From the NCBI GenBank assembly GCA_963556255.1, contig OY744609.1, positions 6,866,237-6,930,236 of the forward strand: a stretch of DNA of 64,000 nucleotides, written 5' to 3'. This stretch comes from Allolobophora icterica. Lineage: Eukaryota > Annelida > Clitellata > Crassiclitellata > Lumbricidae. A program made the position numbers and the translations under genes. Within the stretch, counting starts at the first letter, position 1. Every line of letters starts with the position of its first letter. The notes under the pieces were generated by a model. It had not been told where the DNA came from, made no database searches, and was given only the letters and a program-made list of their open reading frames with translations. Positions 1-56,884 of the stretch are shown here, in pieces.

Positions 1-420
1 TACGTATGTATGTATGTATGTATGTAAGTACATACATGTATCTATGTACGTGGGTATGTATGTATGTATGTACATAATGTATGTATATAGGTGTGTATGT
101 ATGTATGTATGTATGTATGTATGTATGTATGTATGTATGTATGTATGTATGTATAATGTACGTGTGCATGTAAGTACCTGTTTATGTATGTAGGTATGTA
201 TTATGTGTGCATGTATGTACGTGATTATGTATGTATATATGTATATATTATGTACGTGTGTACGTATGTATGCATGTGTGCACGTATATATGTGGGTATG
301 TATGTTTGTATGTATGTACGTGTGTATGCATGTATGTATGTATGTATATTTATACGTGTGTATTTATATGTGTGTGGTTATATGTATGTATATATGTTTT
401 ATGTTGTATGTATGTATATT
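1..420. repeat. TATG/GTAT tetranucleotide microsatellite
   Basis: The stretch is almost wholly imperfect tetranucleotide repeat (TATG and variants with TATA, GTGT and ACGT interruptions). Open frames here are products of the repeat. It occupies the place where exon C of D22 would be expected. Confidence 0.95.
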
Positions 421-430
421 CCGGCGAATC

Positions 431-510
431 CCCGGAATAGCGGACCCCCGGAATAGCGGACCCCCGGAATAGTGGGCCCCGGAATAGCGGACCCCCGGAA
501 TAGCGGGCCG
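431..510. repeat. GC-rich 16 bp tandem repeat, about 5 copies
   Basis: Unit CCCGGAATAGCGGACC repeated at 431, 447, 463, 478 and 494, with small changes in the third and fifth copies. GC content is far above the surroundings. Confidence 0.9.
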
Positions 511-636
511 GTACCACCAATTTCAGGGCCTCAAATGTGAAATTATAACGAAAGACTAATAAGTAAAAACGAACTTATCCAATAATAGCCAGATTTCAGA
601 ATGAATTAAGCCAGTTAAATGAGAACTTTCCATCAC

Positions 637-46883
<46,247 letters not shown>

Positions 46884-46946
46884 CTACAATTTACAATGTT
46901 CTTCTTATCGATCCAGGGCTTTGGCTAGTGTTAAAGTTAGGGTTAG

Positions 46947-47251
46947 CAGTGACGTCACTAGGGAAATGCAGGAGGTGCGGACCGCACCGGGTGACACCTT
47001 CAGAGGGATGACACCAAAATTAAAATAACTGTCTAAAAAAAATTTGCAGAGTTTCAGCGGAATTTATTATTTTAAAATTAACAATGAGAGATAACAACAA
47101 AAACATTTTTCTTAAGCCCAGTTTACATGTACTGCATCAGTATAAATTTGCCTAAACCTGAAACTCTATTCCAATTTATTTTTGAACTTTCTAATGGGGA
47201 TGACACCATGACTTACCGCACTGGGTGACATCTACCCTAGTGACGCCACTG
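46947..47251. mobile_element. hAT-like MITE, 305 bp
   Basis: Ends are CAGTGACGTCACTAGGG at the left and the reverse complement of CAGTGGCGTCACTAGGG at the right, a 17 bp terminal inverted repeat with one mismatch. CAGTG termini are typical of hAT elements. Flanks AGGGTTAG and AGGTTAGA could be a decayed 8 bp duplication. Interior has no ORF. It sits 63 bp upstream of exon A of D1. Confidence 0.8.
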
Positions 47252-47324
47252 AGGTTAGAATTGAGGTTAGAAGCTAACCGAAGGTTGGAATACCGTCACT
47301 TACCGACCATAATCTCCCTCACGC

Positions 47325-47740
47325 TCTTCTTATAACCCACAGGCGTTCCACTCCATATTGAAGTCCCACATATCCAAGAATTCCTCGTCTACCATTAATG
47401 AGGGGTTCATAAACTGGGATTTATAAAAGTCCAGAAACATACATTCTCTACTTATTACCCCACAGGCTTTACCCCCAAAATGAAGTCCATCTCTTCAAGA
47501 ATTCCCTCTCTAATCCATCCAATCCTACTTCCGATCTTTCTCGTTCTCAACGAAACCCGCCTTATTAGCTCCTCTTCCTCCTCTTGCTAGTCCCTCTGGC
47601 AACCGGTTTCAGATCTTCCTTTGACCGTCTCTTGACAAACCCTCTGACACGACGCAGCACTGCGCTTATCCTTCAAGTAACGCTTTGGAATTTCGGAGAT
47701 TACAGTTACGATTACGATGATCATCTTGCACGGCATGAAT
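47325..47740 (+). other. LINE-tail-like remnant and a diverged 120 bp duplication
   Basis: CCACAGGCGTTCCACTCC to AAGAATTCCTC near 47340 and CCACAGGCTTTACCCCC to AAGAATTCCCTC near 47460 are diverged copies. Downstream, TCTGACACGACGCAGCA and a GAGATTACAGTTACGATTAC run also occur at 39088-39135, so this is probably the 3' end of a dispersed LINE. Confidence 0.45.
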
Positions 47741-47911
47741 TCTTAGTAAACAAAATTGTGGTGAATTTTTACCTTGCTGGCCATTGGCCGCACCGAATGA
47801 AGATGCCTGTAGCCAGAGAAGTGCAAATATTGCACAAGGCCATCCATATCTGAACTCTAAATAATAATCAAACAAATCATATAATTTATATATATATATA
47901 TATATATATAT

Positions 47912-48313
47912 TGTTACGGCCGGGAGATGTAACATAACCTAATTGATAAATAAGAACGAGAAATGTGTATTTTCAAAGTTTATATATAAAATCTAGGGGT
48001 ATTTAACTTTATACAATAAATTCAAGCTTAACGTAAAAGGTATACCAAACAGAAGTTGACGACATGGAACGACAACGAAACCAGCGTCCACATCACAAAC
48101 GAACAGCGAACACCCGTCAACAGCACGAGGTGAAAAACGTTTCTACGTAACGGCCTGGTTCCAGCGGATACCAGTTACAGCAACAACGAACGAATTCAAC
48201 AGCTACAGAGTTGGCCGTCATTTAGACACAACCTGAGCACAACTTAAGAAAAGCTCAACACTTAACTACATACAATCGAGAGTTGGACTCTAGCTTATTC
48301 TAAACGACCAACA
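47912..48313 (-). repeat. left LTR copy, inverted and truncated
   Basis: Reverse complement of 50999-51400, with a few substitutions and one 1 bp indel. It lacks the first 142 bp of the right LTR. Starts flush at an AT repeat on the left and ends three bases before the primer-binding-site-like sequence. Confidence 0.85.
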
Positions 48314-48678
48314 TATGGGGGCTCGTCCGTTTCTATGTTTGTTTTCTTGAAGAGGGAAATTTCAGTAATTTTTCTTTAAAGTTTCGCTGTTAGTTTTGAA
48401 AAGGGGGCGTTTCCGTCTCAAAGCAATTTGAAATTTTGAAATTGAATTTGGAGTATGGAGTTTATAGTATGGAATTTGTGAATTTTGAATAGAAGAATTT
48501 CGAATTGTGATAGTCGGTTTTGAAATTGTTATAGTCCGTATGGAAATTTTGAAAGTGCGAATTTTGAATTCGGTACTCCGTTTGAAGTTTTGAAAGTTGA
48601 GTTTTGAAAAAGGGGCGTTTCCGTTTCAGAGTTTCGATAAGTGGGGTTCCAAAATTGATTGAAATTGGAAATTAAACA

Positions 48679-50244
48679 ATGGAGACTTCTGTAGCAGCTA
48701 AAACGTTAGTGCTAGAAGATATGTTGGAGATGAATGTGGACGAGTTAAGAGAGGAGTTGGGACGTGTAGGATTGGAATGTAAAGGTCTAAACAAAGTTCA
48801 GTTACAGAAAATGTTAATTGAGAATATGTCACCGGTGAAGTACGGGGAGGTAGAGTGGAGAGTAAAATGTAAGAAGCTTGAGCTACAGGCAAAGAAAGAA
48901 AAGGAAGACGCTGAAAGACTTTTGAGGAAGAAAAAGGAGGACGCTGACAGAATTTTGAGGAAGAAAAAGGAGGACGCTGACAGACTTTTGAGGAAGGAAA
49001 AGGCGGAAGCAGATAGGCTTTTGAGAAAAGAGCAGAGTGAGCGGGAGTTTACGTTGGCTAAGCTTAAAATACAAGCAGAGATGTTGGGAAAGAAAGAGTT
49101 AGTTGAGGCTGAAGAAAGGAAATTACGGGTTCAAGTTGAAGTGGAAGACAGGAAAAAGAATATGGAGATGGAAGAGAAACGGTTGAGTTTAGAATATGCA
49201 GCTAAGGTGAGTCGGAGGAAATATGAGGAACGAATGCGAGGTTTGACAGAAGGTTTGGCTGAAACACTGCCACTAAATATATCTGATAGTTCGCACGTTG
49301 AGTCTCGCGAAATTAATGTCTGTGACGATACGCAACTGAACGAAGTGATTTATGAAGGTGATTTATTAAGCCTATTCACTGAAACGAATGAGGTTAATGT
49401 TTGCAGGTATTCTGGCTGCGTTGAATTTGTAAACGTGTTTTCTAATACTCCTGATTTCTTTGGTGAGACAAAGGCAAACACTTCGGATGTTGGTGAAGGT
49501 GTGTCGTCGGTCGATTTAGCTCGGTTGGTTGACGACGACGACAACGAGGATGATGTTGCGCCATTCGATGAGTATGATTTAACGAATTTATTTGCAAGTG
49601 ATGAGTCGAGTGAGTTAGTGATCAATGACCTTAATGACTGTGAATTGTTCAAGGGTATTTTGAATGAGTCTCTTGATGGTATTTCGAAGGATTTAGAGGT
49701 TGACTCGACTGTGAACAGTGAGGAGAATTTCGTTCATAGTGTGAATGAGGTGGATGCGAATGTGTTTAAACCTCATGACTTTGTTCAGGAAAGACAGATT
49801 TTGACGGCGACTTCGCATTCGACTGATTTGCGGTGTGAAGACGAGAATGTTGTTATTGTTTTGAGTGTGACAGGAAAGACTACATGTATGCCTGTATGTG
49901 ATAAGTCTCTTTCACAGGATGTGTTGTTGTGTCAAGAGTTGAATGTGACTAGAGAGGTTTGTGTTACGAGTGAATGCTTTGAGTTATCAGTAACGTTGAG
50001 TTGTGGTACTCTGGGTGTGGCGAATGATTCACTACATGGGCATTGGCTTGCTTGTTGCCTTTCATTTAGTTGGACTGAGTTCCAAGGCAGTGGCATATCG
50101 TGTACAATAATGTCTGTGTGTCAGTGGTTTTCGGTGTACATGCATCGTGAGTATCTGTGTGCTGCAGTTGGATTAGTTGGGAAGCAAGAGGTTTTGTGTG
50201 TTGAGGAAAATGGTTCTTCCGAAACAGTTATTATCGTCTTGTGA
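48679..50244 (+). CDS. gag-like ORF of the LTR element (SAP-like, coiled coil), 521 aa
   Basis: Residues about 15-50 (ED-MLEMNVDELREELGRVG, then KVQLQKMLIENM) resemble a SAP-type helix pair that reads as a nucleic-acid-binding start. Residues about 58-190 are a highly charged coiled coil; within it, 77-120 are four copies of an 11-residue unit (DADRLLRKKKE), encoded by a 33 bp tandem repeat at 48907-49038. The rest is acidic, then Cys-rich near the C-terminus, without a CCHC zinc knuckle that I can see. Similar N-termini are found in gag proteins of some animal Ty3/Gypsy elements, so gag is the likeliest identity, but I am inferring this from position (after the primer site, before the purine tract) and composition. 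A helper element would have to supply enzymes. Confidence 0.55.
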   Translation: METSVAAKTLVLEDMLEMNVDELREELGRVGLECKGLNKVQLQKMLIENMSPVKYGEVEWRVKCKKLELQAKKEKEDAERLLRKKKEDADRILRKKKEDADRLLRKEKAEADRLLRKEQSEREFTLAKLKIQAEMLGKKELVEAEERKLRVQVEVEDRKKNMEMEEKRLSLEYAAKVSRRKYEERMRGLTEGLAETLPLNISDSSHVESREINVCDDTQLNEVIYEGDLLSLFTETNEVNVCRYSGCVEFVNVFSNTPDFFGETKANTSDVGEGVSSVDLARLVDDDDNEDDVAPFDEYDLTNLFASDESSELVINDLNDCELFKGILNESLDGISKDLEVDSTVNSEENFVHSVNEVDANVFKPHDFVQERQILTATSHSTDLRCEDENVVIVLSVTGKTTCMPVCDKSLSQDVLLCQELNVTREVCVTSECFELSVTLSCGTLGVANDSLHGHWLACCLSFSWTEFQGSGISCTIMSVCQWFSVYMHREYLCAAVGLVGKQEVLCVEENGSSETVIIVL

Positions 50245-50845
50245 AGTGTTGTAATGACTCTAAGGATGCTGTAAGAGTGTACTTGCAGAGATGTTCTGTT
50301 GTGGATCGGGTTGGTGGATGCCGACGGAGGAAGAGACTACGAGGTTCGAAGCGATCTTCGGCTGCTTCGACGAAGTTCGTGGCACTGGTGTTACTTGTGA
50401 CGACGCTATGCTGCTACGCTGGTGATGCGTCACTTCCGGACCATGGTGTCATTTCTATCGCGTTGCACGAGTGCGTGTGTTGGCACTTCGCGTACGTGAC
50501 ACGACCGTGGAAGGTTGTTGTAGCGACCGACTACGCTTCTCGACGTTTACGTGGACCGTTGGTCTCGTCAATTGCCTATGTTGGTGTTGGACAATCGCGT
50601 TCTATTCTGGGAATTGGCCTTTGTTCGTCGAAGGAGATTGCTGCACGTCGCTCAGGATCTTGGAATCGAATGACGAGTGATTCGCCATTGGGTGTTTCTT
50701 GTTCAAGTTGAGGGTTGTTTCTTTTGTAGGTTTGTTTGATTTTGTTTTGTTTTCATGATTGTGTTTACTGACATTTAGTATCCTCGATTTGCTGTGACTT
50801 GTCGAACGTTGTGTGGTCGGAAACCATAGGTGTCCTCTCGTTTAT
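50245..50845 (+). other. 3' internal region of the LTR element
   Basis: A 156-codon frame at 50241-50711 overlaps the gag-like stop, but it has a GTG start, an Arg/Ser/Cys-rich sequence and no motif. I regard it as unproven. No polymerase motifs follow before the purine tract. Confidence 0.4.
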
Positions 50846-50856
50846 GGGGAGGGATA

Positions 50857-51400
50857 TGTTGCGGTCTGCCCTTATTGAGGATGCGGGTTGACACTAGGCG
50901 GCGTATATCGTGTTACCGATATGGTCCATCCCTTAACGTAGTCTTAGGGGGCGGTGACCTGTGTACAGGAGGACAGTCTGTTCTTAGGCGCTGAAGAGGT
51001 TGGTCGTTTAGAATAAGCTAGAGTCCAACTCTCGATTGTATGTAGTTAAGTGTTGAGCTTTTCTTAAGTTGTGCTCAGGTTGTGTCTAAATGACGGCCAA
51101 CTCTGTAGCTGTTGAATTCGTTCGTTGTTGCTGTAACTGGTATCCGCTGGAACCAGGCCGTTACGTAGAAACGTTTTTCACCTCGTGCTGTTGACGGGTG
51201 TTCGCTGTTCGTTTGTGATGTGGACGCTGGTTTCGTTGTCGTTCCATGTCGTCAACTTCTGTTTGGTATACCTTTTACGTTAAGCTTGAATTTATTGTAT
51301 AAAGTTAAATACCCCTAGATTTTATATATAAACTTGGAAAATATCACATTTCTCGTTCTTATTTGTTAATTAGTTTATGTTACATCTCCCGGCCGTAACA
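50857..51400 (+). repeat. right LTR, 544 bp
   Basis: TGTTGCGG at the start and CCGTAACA at the end form the short inverted repeat expected of an LTR, and a purine tract lies directly before it. The last 402 bp are the inverted match to the left end. Confidence 0.7.
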
Positions 51401-51779
51401 ATATATATATATACACGTATGCATCTATTTATAGCCACATTTTACACAGCGTCTTTTAGTACTTCACAAAGGCACTGCACGCTGCATCTGTAATTGTAAA
51501 TGTAATTTAGAATTGTAATTGTAATTGCATTTCATAGCCACAGCGGCGATAAAGTTCATCAAGTTCATATGTGGTTAAACAATGTTCTAAAAACTGACTT
51601 CACCACTGCCAGGCTCCTGCATACACACTGTGCCAAACTAGTAAGCCGGTGTTGCGTCATCTTCTACCTGCCTAGACTTCGGGGCGGTGGCAGTTTCGTG
51701 TGTCGCGGACGCTATCACAGTATCGACCCAACTTGGTCAACAGACTGTTGACATGATTGTAAATTTTAATTTAGTAATT

Positions 51780-52080
51780 GAATCAGGCATTTATAAAGCG
51801 CCGCTTTAAGAAAAACCCATCAGTGGCACTCCCATCCCGAACCAATGAAATTACTGTCGAATATTACATACTTCAGGCACTTGTGAAACTGTGGAAGGGA
51901 CAAACGGAGGAGATCGAGCTGCAGACCTCGAGAAGGGCGATTACAGCTGATTGGCCAAACATAGGCAAAGCTTCTGGACTGAGCTGTAGCAGTATGCATA
52001 CGAGGGACAGTCACGAGTCCATGGGCTGCTGACCGAAGTGTGCCACGACCCGGGACCGAGGAGACAGCATTGCAGAAGTC
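51780..52080 (-). pseudogene. LINE 3' remnant
   Basis: Minus strand gives AQSRSFAYVWPISCN and LPQFHKCLKYVIFDS-like sequence before a tail TCTTAAAGCGGCGCTTTATAAAT at 51786-51808. Same family tail as the other CR1/L2-like copies, heavily decayed. Confidence 0.55.
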
Positions 52081-52084
52081 CCTA

Positions 52085-53430
52085 AGTTATGATGAAGCAG
52101 ATCCAAGATCATGTCACCTTTCGATGGGAATCCGCTGGTTGGCTACGCCTGTTTCATGTGACTGTTCAGGGTTTCTTTGCAACTATTTAATGTTCATGCA
52201 TCTTTAGTTAAGGACATTTAACATCATTTAGGCTAATGCCATCGGTTGATTCCTTGTGCATTTAGACACCGGCGTGATAGAAGTTAGTAATTAATAATAA
52301 TAATAATGCCTCTGATTAATTGAGTGGTGATATATAATAATTAACTTAATGAGTGAACAATTAAAGGTAAGTTAAGGTCGACGTCAAAGATAAGATGTCG
52401 TGAAACACTGGAAAACTACTAATCATGCAGTGGAACTGCGTCAATATTATCTTGTGGTTTGTCGATATTCGGAAAGGGACGATGTCCAAAAGAAGGTTTC
52501 AAAGCATTTACCTTACTCTGCATTCACTTATCTTACAATAACTTACCGTCATCTCATGAAGACCCAAGTTGAATAGTTAAAATAAAAGTAAATCCAGAAA
52601 TCGTAAATCTTCAACAGCCTATATGTGCACATAGGCTGTGGCCCAACCTGCTGTTAGCATTAACAAAAGCAACTCTTACCGTTAAAAAGCTTGGCCATTC
52701 TCGAGTCACAACAGCCTCAAGAGGAATGAATTCTGCACAAGTGAGAACCGTAACCGTCTCCTTAGAAGCCAACGTCAACTCAGGAACCTTTATCCTCCAG
52801 AGAAAGGAGCGTCGTGTGTTCCTTTGCTTTTGTAACGATGTCCACACCTTCAGACGTCTACACCCCGCCCAAAGAACTGCTGCCAGCGTCTAAATGCAGA
52901 ACGATTGAATAGATTTTCGCTGCAGAGCAGGGTGCAAGTATACCGACTGAAAAGTTAATGTTATCAATATAAAGTTTACGCTTGACGTCTACATAATACC
53001 GCCGCATTTTCTCTTTTCGGTGACGACGACATCGGGTTCATTGGCCAGTGAAACACGACTGCGATGCAAGTGTCCGCCTAACCAGTTAGACGCGGGTAGC
53101 TTGCCACGGCTCATTACGCCAGTCCGAAGCACATAAAGCCTCGAAGGTGTAATGATTTGTAAGTGGTAGACTGCGCTAGGGCGTGAAGTGTACGGGAAGA
53201 ATTAGAAGTTGAATGAGTGCGTGAACTTTACAGACAGCCTTGAAAGCTGAATGAGTAATAAGTAATAGGCTGCTTTAGTTCGTGAACTTTACGTACTTAA
53301 TTTTGTGCACAATCGGTGCCTTGTGCATTAGGCACCAACGCGATTTTAGTTACTAATTACAATTGAAGCTTCATTAGAACAACTAGAGTCCATTTTAAGA
53401 ATTTTAAGATTTTATTATGATTATTTCAGT
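52085..53430. other. intergenic, no supported feature
   Basis: No frame over 80 codons, no vWA-like segment, no inverted terminal repeats and no tRNA boxes were recognised. GTGCATTTAGACACCGGCG at 52256 and GTGCATTAGGCACCAACGCG at 53323 resemble each other and GATGCACCATCGGTTGATGA at 61820, hinting at an old dispersed repeat. Confidence 0.4.
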
Positions 53431-53435
53431 AGTTT

Positions 53436-53525
53436 TAAATAGCGCTCCTTCAATATTATCTAGCCTACTCAGTAGCGCTCCCAGCCCAACCACGGTCAAA
53501 CAAGATATTCACAATACACACTTTG
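53436..53525 (-). pseudogene. LINE 3' tail remnant
   Basis: Plus strand AAATAGCGCTCCTTCAATAT, then CTCAGTAGCGCTCCCAGCCC, is the reverse complement of the shared LINE/SINE tail. Coding part is not recognisable. Confidence 0.5.
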
Positions 53526-53737
53526 AAAGTCTATAAGTAATTTTTTTTTGAAAATATAACCACTAAAATCCTAGGACTCTGGCTGTTTTTCATGGAAGAA
53601 ACACTGAAGTCCCAGGGCTAGTGTTGTTTTTATATGAACGCTATATTTTCTTCTCATTTTCTCATTGTAGGCCTAACTCTGGACTGACGTTGGTTTTCTA
53701 GAAAACACACTTGTAAATACATGTAGCCTAATGTAAT

Positions 53738-53800
53738 AAAATATTTATACAGCGCCGCTTAAGAACCTATCAGAGGCGCTCAATAGCGTTAAGTATCACA
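53738..53800 (-). pseudogene. LINE 3' tail remnant
   Basis: Plus strand ATTTATACAGCGCCGCTTAA, then CTATCAGAGGCGCTC, again the shared tail in reverse complement. Nothing coding remains to its right. Confidence 0.5.
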
Positions 53801-54359
53801 GGACACAGTTAATTTAGAAATGTCAAAATGGATTCTATAGTGAATCTTCTGATGAAGGCTTCAATTACAAATACTTGATTATCTAGCAGGTAGACCTAGT
53901 AATCTATCCTTTAACTCCTTGAAATATGTCTTGGTATCGACAGACAACTTCGACTGCACTGGATTTTCTCAAATAACCTATGCCTTGTATACTTAATGCC
54001 GGCGCAAAAACAAGCTTATAATCGGATAATATATCACAATATGACACAAGGAAGCTACGGTATAATAGGTTTAAAAAATCCACTGCAAGCCACAATACAA
54101 TAGAATACGGTACAACAGCAGGCTAGAAATTGTAATATAATTTGAATTAGATAATGTTCTTCAACAATTGCTCAGGGCTTCTTTGTGAAGCAACTTGTAA
54201 TCGTTGTGCACTCCGGTAGAATAGAAGGGAAAACATCTTTGAGTTCGAACGGTCCGAAGCAATTATCAGCAACTCTTTGCAGCCCGCAGTTGTTTAGGGC
54301 ATTTAAAAAACCTAGTAGGAAATTACCACACAGGTATATGAGTAAACAACCAGAGTATA

Positions 54360-54640
54360 CATGCATATATATATATATAGTCTGGTAGACAAACAGATCG
54401 ACTGACTGACTGCAGACTGACAGAAGGAAAGACAGACAGACAGACAGATGGACAGACAGATAGCCGTATCGACTGACCTACCAGACAGACAGATGGACAG
54501 ACAGACAGACTAACAGACAGGCAGACAGACATGTAGACAGACGAACATATTAACCGACAGACAGACAGATAAACAGACAGACAGATAAACAGACAGACAG
54601 ATAAACAGACAGACAGGCACGCAGATAAACAAGCAGACTC
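54360..54640. repeat. CAGA/GACA tetranucleotide repeat
   Basis: Imperfect CAGACAGA repeat with GATG and TAAA variants. The Ser/Cys/Leu-rich minus-strand frame is a repeat product. A related TGTC stretch occurs at 55790-55930. Confidence 0.9.
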
Positions 54641-55284
54641 GAAGAAACACCTGAAAACCATATAATGGACGTAGGAGGATTTATTAGACAGTAAGAAACG
54701 TTAGGAAAGAATAAACGACATCTCAAAATATCCTATTCAAAAGTCCCATCATGGCGTATTGCAATGCATTCATACAAGCCCTTGACGCCTACTCTATTTC
54801 GCCGCAGGGAATCTAATTTTAGGCATGACGATTTCAAATTGGAGTTGAATATGAATGGGAAGCCAGCCAAACTTCGTCAGAGCCATTTTGGCATAGACTG
54901 CAAAATTTATTAGAATTTAGCACTTGATTGACCTTACAGCGCACTGTCACATTAGAGAGAAAACAGATAAAGAAACGTTTATCGTTTCGCAGATGGACCC
55001 AACGTCCACAATAGGTCGAATACGATTCTGTTAACAGAATTATGCTAAGGTAAGGGTAGAATGAGAGAGAGAGAGACAGACACACACAGACACACAGATA
55101 TACAGACATGCAGACTCGCAAAGACAGAGACAGAGACATACAGAGGAGGAATAGGAGGGGAGAATTATTATAATTATTAATCAACAACTTTTATCACGCC
55201 GGTGTCTATTGCACAACGCTTCAACCGATGGAGCACCAAAACCAGGCCGTAATCTGGTCATTATCCAGAAGATCAGTCTGCAGC

Positions 55285-55530
55285 AGAAGAAGGAGGAGAA
55301 GGTGCAAAGGGAGGAGGAGGAGGAGGAGGAGGAGGAGGAGGAGGAGGAGGAAGAAGAAGAAGAAGAAGAAGAAGAAGAAGAAGAAGAAGAAGAAGAAGAA
55401 GAAGAAGAAGAAGAAGAAGAAGAAGAAGAAGAAGGAGAAGAAGAAGAAGAAGCAGAAGGAGGAGGAGGAGGAGAAGAAGAAGAAGAAGAGGAGGAGGAGC
55501 AGGAGCAGGAGGAGGAGAAAGAATAAGGAG
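55285..55530. repeat. (GAG)n/(GAA)n purine tract
   Basis: About 245 bases of almost pure purine on the plus strand: GGA units, then GAA units, then mixed. Poly-Glu, poly-Lys/Arg and poly-Phe frames are repeat products. Mirror-symmetric purine runs like this can form triplex DNA. Confidence 0.95.
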
Positions 55531-56239
55531 AAGATTAGTTTTAGCTTACCCATACAGGCAACTATTTTATGAAGCGACTTCATTTTCTTAACATCGGCAT
55601 TCGAGGACCACTGCTCGTCGTCTGATCTTCGCCCAACGGTGTACGGTCAATCAATTCATTTTACAGCTGAATTCTTCAGGAATGCAAGTGGAGCCATTCT
55701 TAATAGGATACTTTGAAATGTCATTTACTCTTTCCTGCGTTTTTACTGTTTAATAAATCTTCCAGCGTCGACTATCTAGCTTTTTGATGTTTCTCCGTGT
55801 CTGCTTGTTTATCTGCCTGACTGTGCGTCTGTCTGCCTATATGTGTGTGTGTCTGTCTGTATGTATGTACGTCTGTCTGCATGCCTGTTTGTCTGTTTAA
55901 GTGAGTTTGTTTGTCTTCCAGACTGTCTTGTTTGTCTACCCATATGGCCGTGTAGTTGCTGCCTACCAGTTTTCTGTAATACCATGAACACACTGCGGGC
56001 AATTAAAAATTGTCGTTAATTGATTCGCACCATTAATTTGAAGAGGAGAGATCTCGAAGCAACACCACAGATGGGCCAAGGTGCGATAAGGTTAGGCGGA
56101 GATAAAAAAAAGTCACATGCCATTGTCATCATCACGGATAGCCAGGTGGCAGGTGAGGTAAAGTTAATTAACGCTGCATGCATTTGCCAATTCAGGAGTC
56201 TCTCCTTTTGGGTGGTACAACACACGGTGAGAAGGAAGC

Positions 56240-56880
56240 TAAGCCAAATGAATGAATTAATACATAAATAGGTAAATATATTTTAATAGGTGAATGAATA
56301 AATTAATAAATTAATAAATGAATAAATGAATGAATAGATGAATAAATGAATAAATGTATAAATGAATGATTAAATGCATCAATAAATGTATGGATGAATA
56401 AACCAACAAATAAACTAATAAATCACAAATGAATAAATTAACGAAAATTAAATAAATAAATGAATGGGTAATAAATGAATGGACGAATGACTCAATAAAC
56501 AAATGAATAAGCGAATAGCTGAATTTAAGAGTAAATGCATAAATTAATAAAAAATTACTAAGTAAATGATTATTTAAATAACTGGATGAAAAAATAAGTA
56601 GATGAATGATTGGACGACTGAACGAACGGACGAATGAATGGAATGAATGGAATTACTAGAGTGAATGGAATGCACAAAACAATTGAATGAATGGATGAAT
56701 GAATGGAATGAATGAAGTGAATTAAATTAATGGCATGAATGAATTGAATAAATGGATGAAATGAATGGTACGCCTATAAATGAATGGAATGATTAAATTG
56801 AATTAATAAATGGAATGAATGAATGAATGAAGCGAATGGTGTGAATGAATGAATTAAATGAATAAGTAGAATGAATATGG
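56240..56880. repeat. degenerate AATGA/AATAAATG repeat
   Basis: Roughly 640 bp of tetranucleotide-derived repeats (AATG, AATA with GAATGGAATGA variants). No coding signal. Confidence 0.9.
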
Positions 56881-56884
56881 CCCT

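Larger units (their letters stand above)
47912..51400 (+). mobile_element. non-autonomous LTR-retrotransposon derivative with inverted left LTR
   Basis: A 402 bp segment at 47912-48313 is repeated, inverted and about 99% identical, at 50999-51400. The right-hand copy is part of a longer candidate LTR, 50857-51400, which starts TGTTGCGG, ends CCGTAACA and follows a purine tract GGGGAGGGA at 50846. Just inside the left copy, at 48316-48329, TGGGGGCTCGTCCG matches the start of a tRNA-Pro-type primer binding site. The only long ORF is 48679-50244; no protease, reverse transcriptase or integrase is seen. Both ends abut AT dinucleotide repeats, the likely target. So the parts are those of an LTR element, but the left LTR is reversed and shortened. 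Confidence 0.75.

Noticed and set aside
48698..49652. Minus-strand frames under the 521-codon ORF
   Set aside because: Shorter, low-complexity, and antisense to a frame with clear coiled-coil periodicity.
50241..50711. 156-codon frame after the gag-like ORF
   Set aside because: GTG start, no motif, and composition of an out-of-frame reading; possible but unsupported.
47912..51400. DNA transposon with long terminal inverted repeats
   Set aside because: The inverted termini fit this, but the primer-binding-site-like sequence, purine tract and TGTT...AACA LTR structure fit an LTR element better, and no transposase is present.
55209..55583. Glu-rich or Lys/Arg-rich protein
   Set aside because: All frames are products of a GAG/GAA purine tract.
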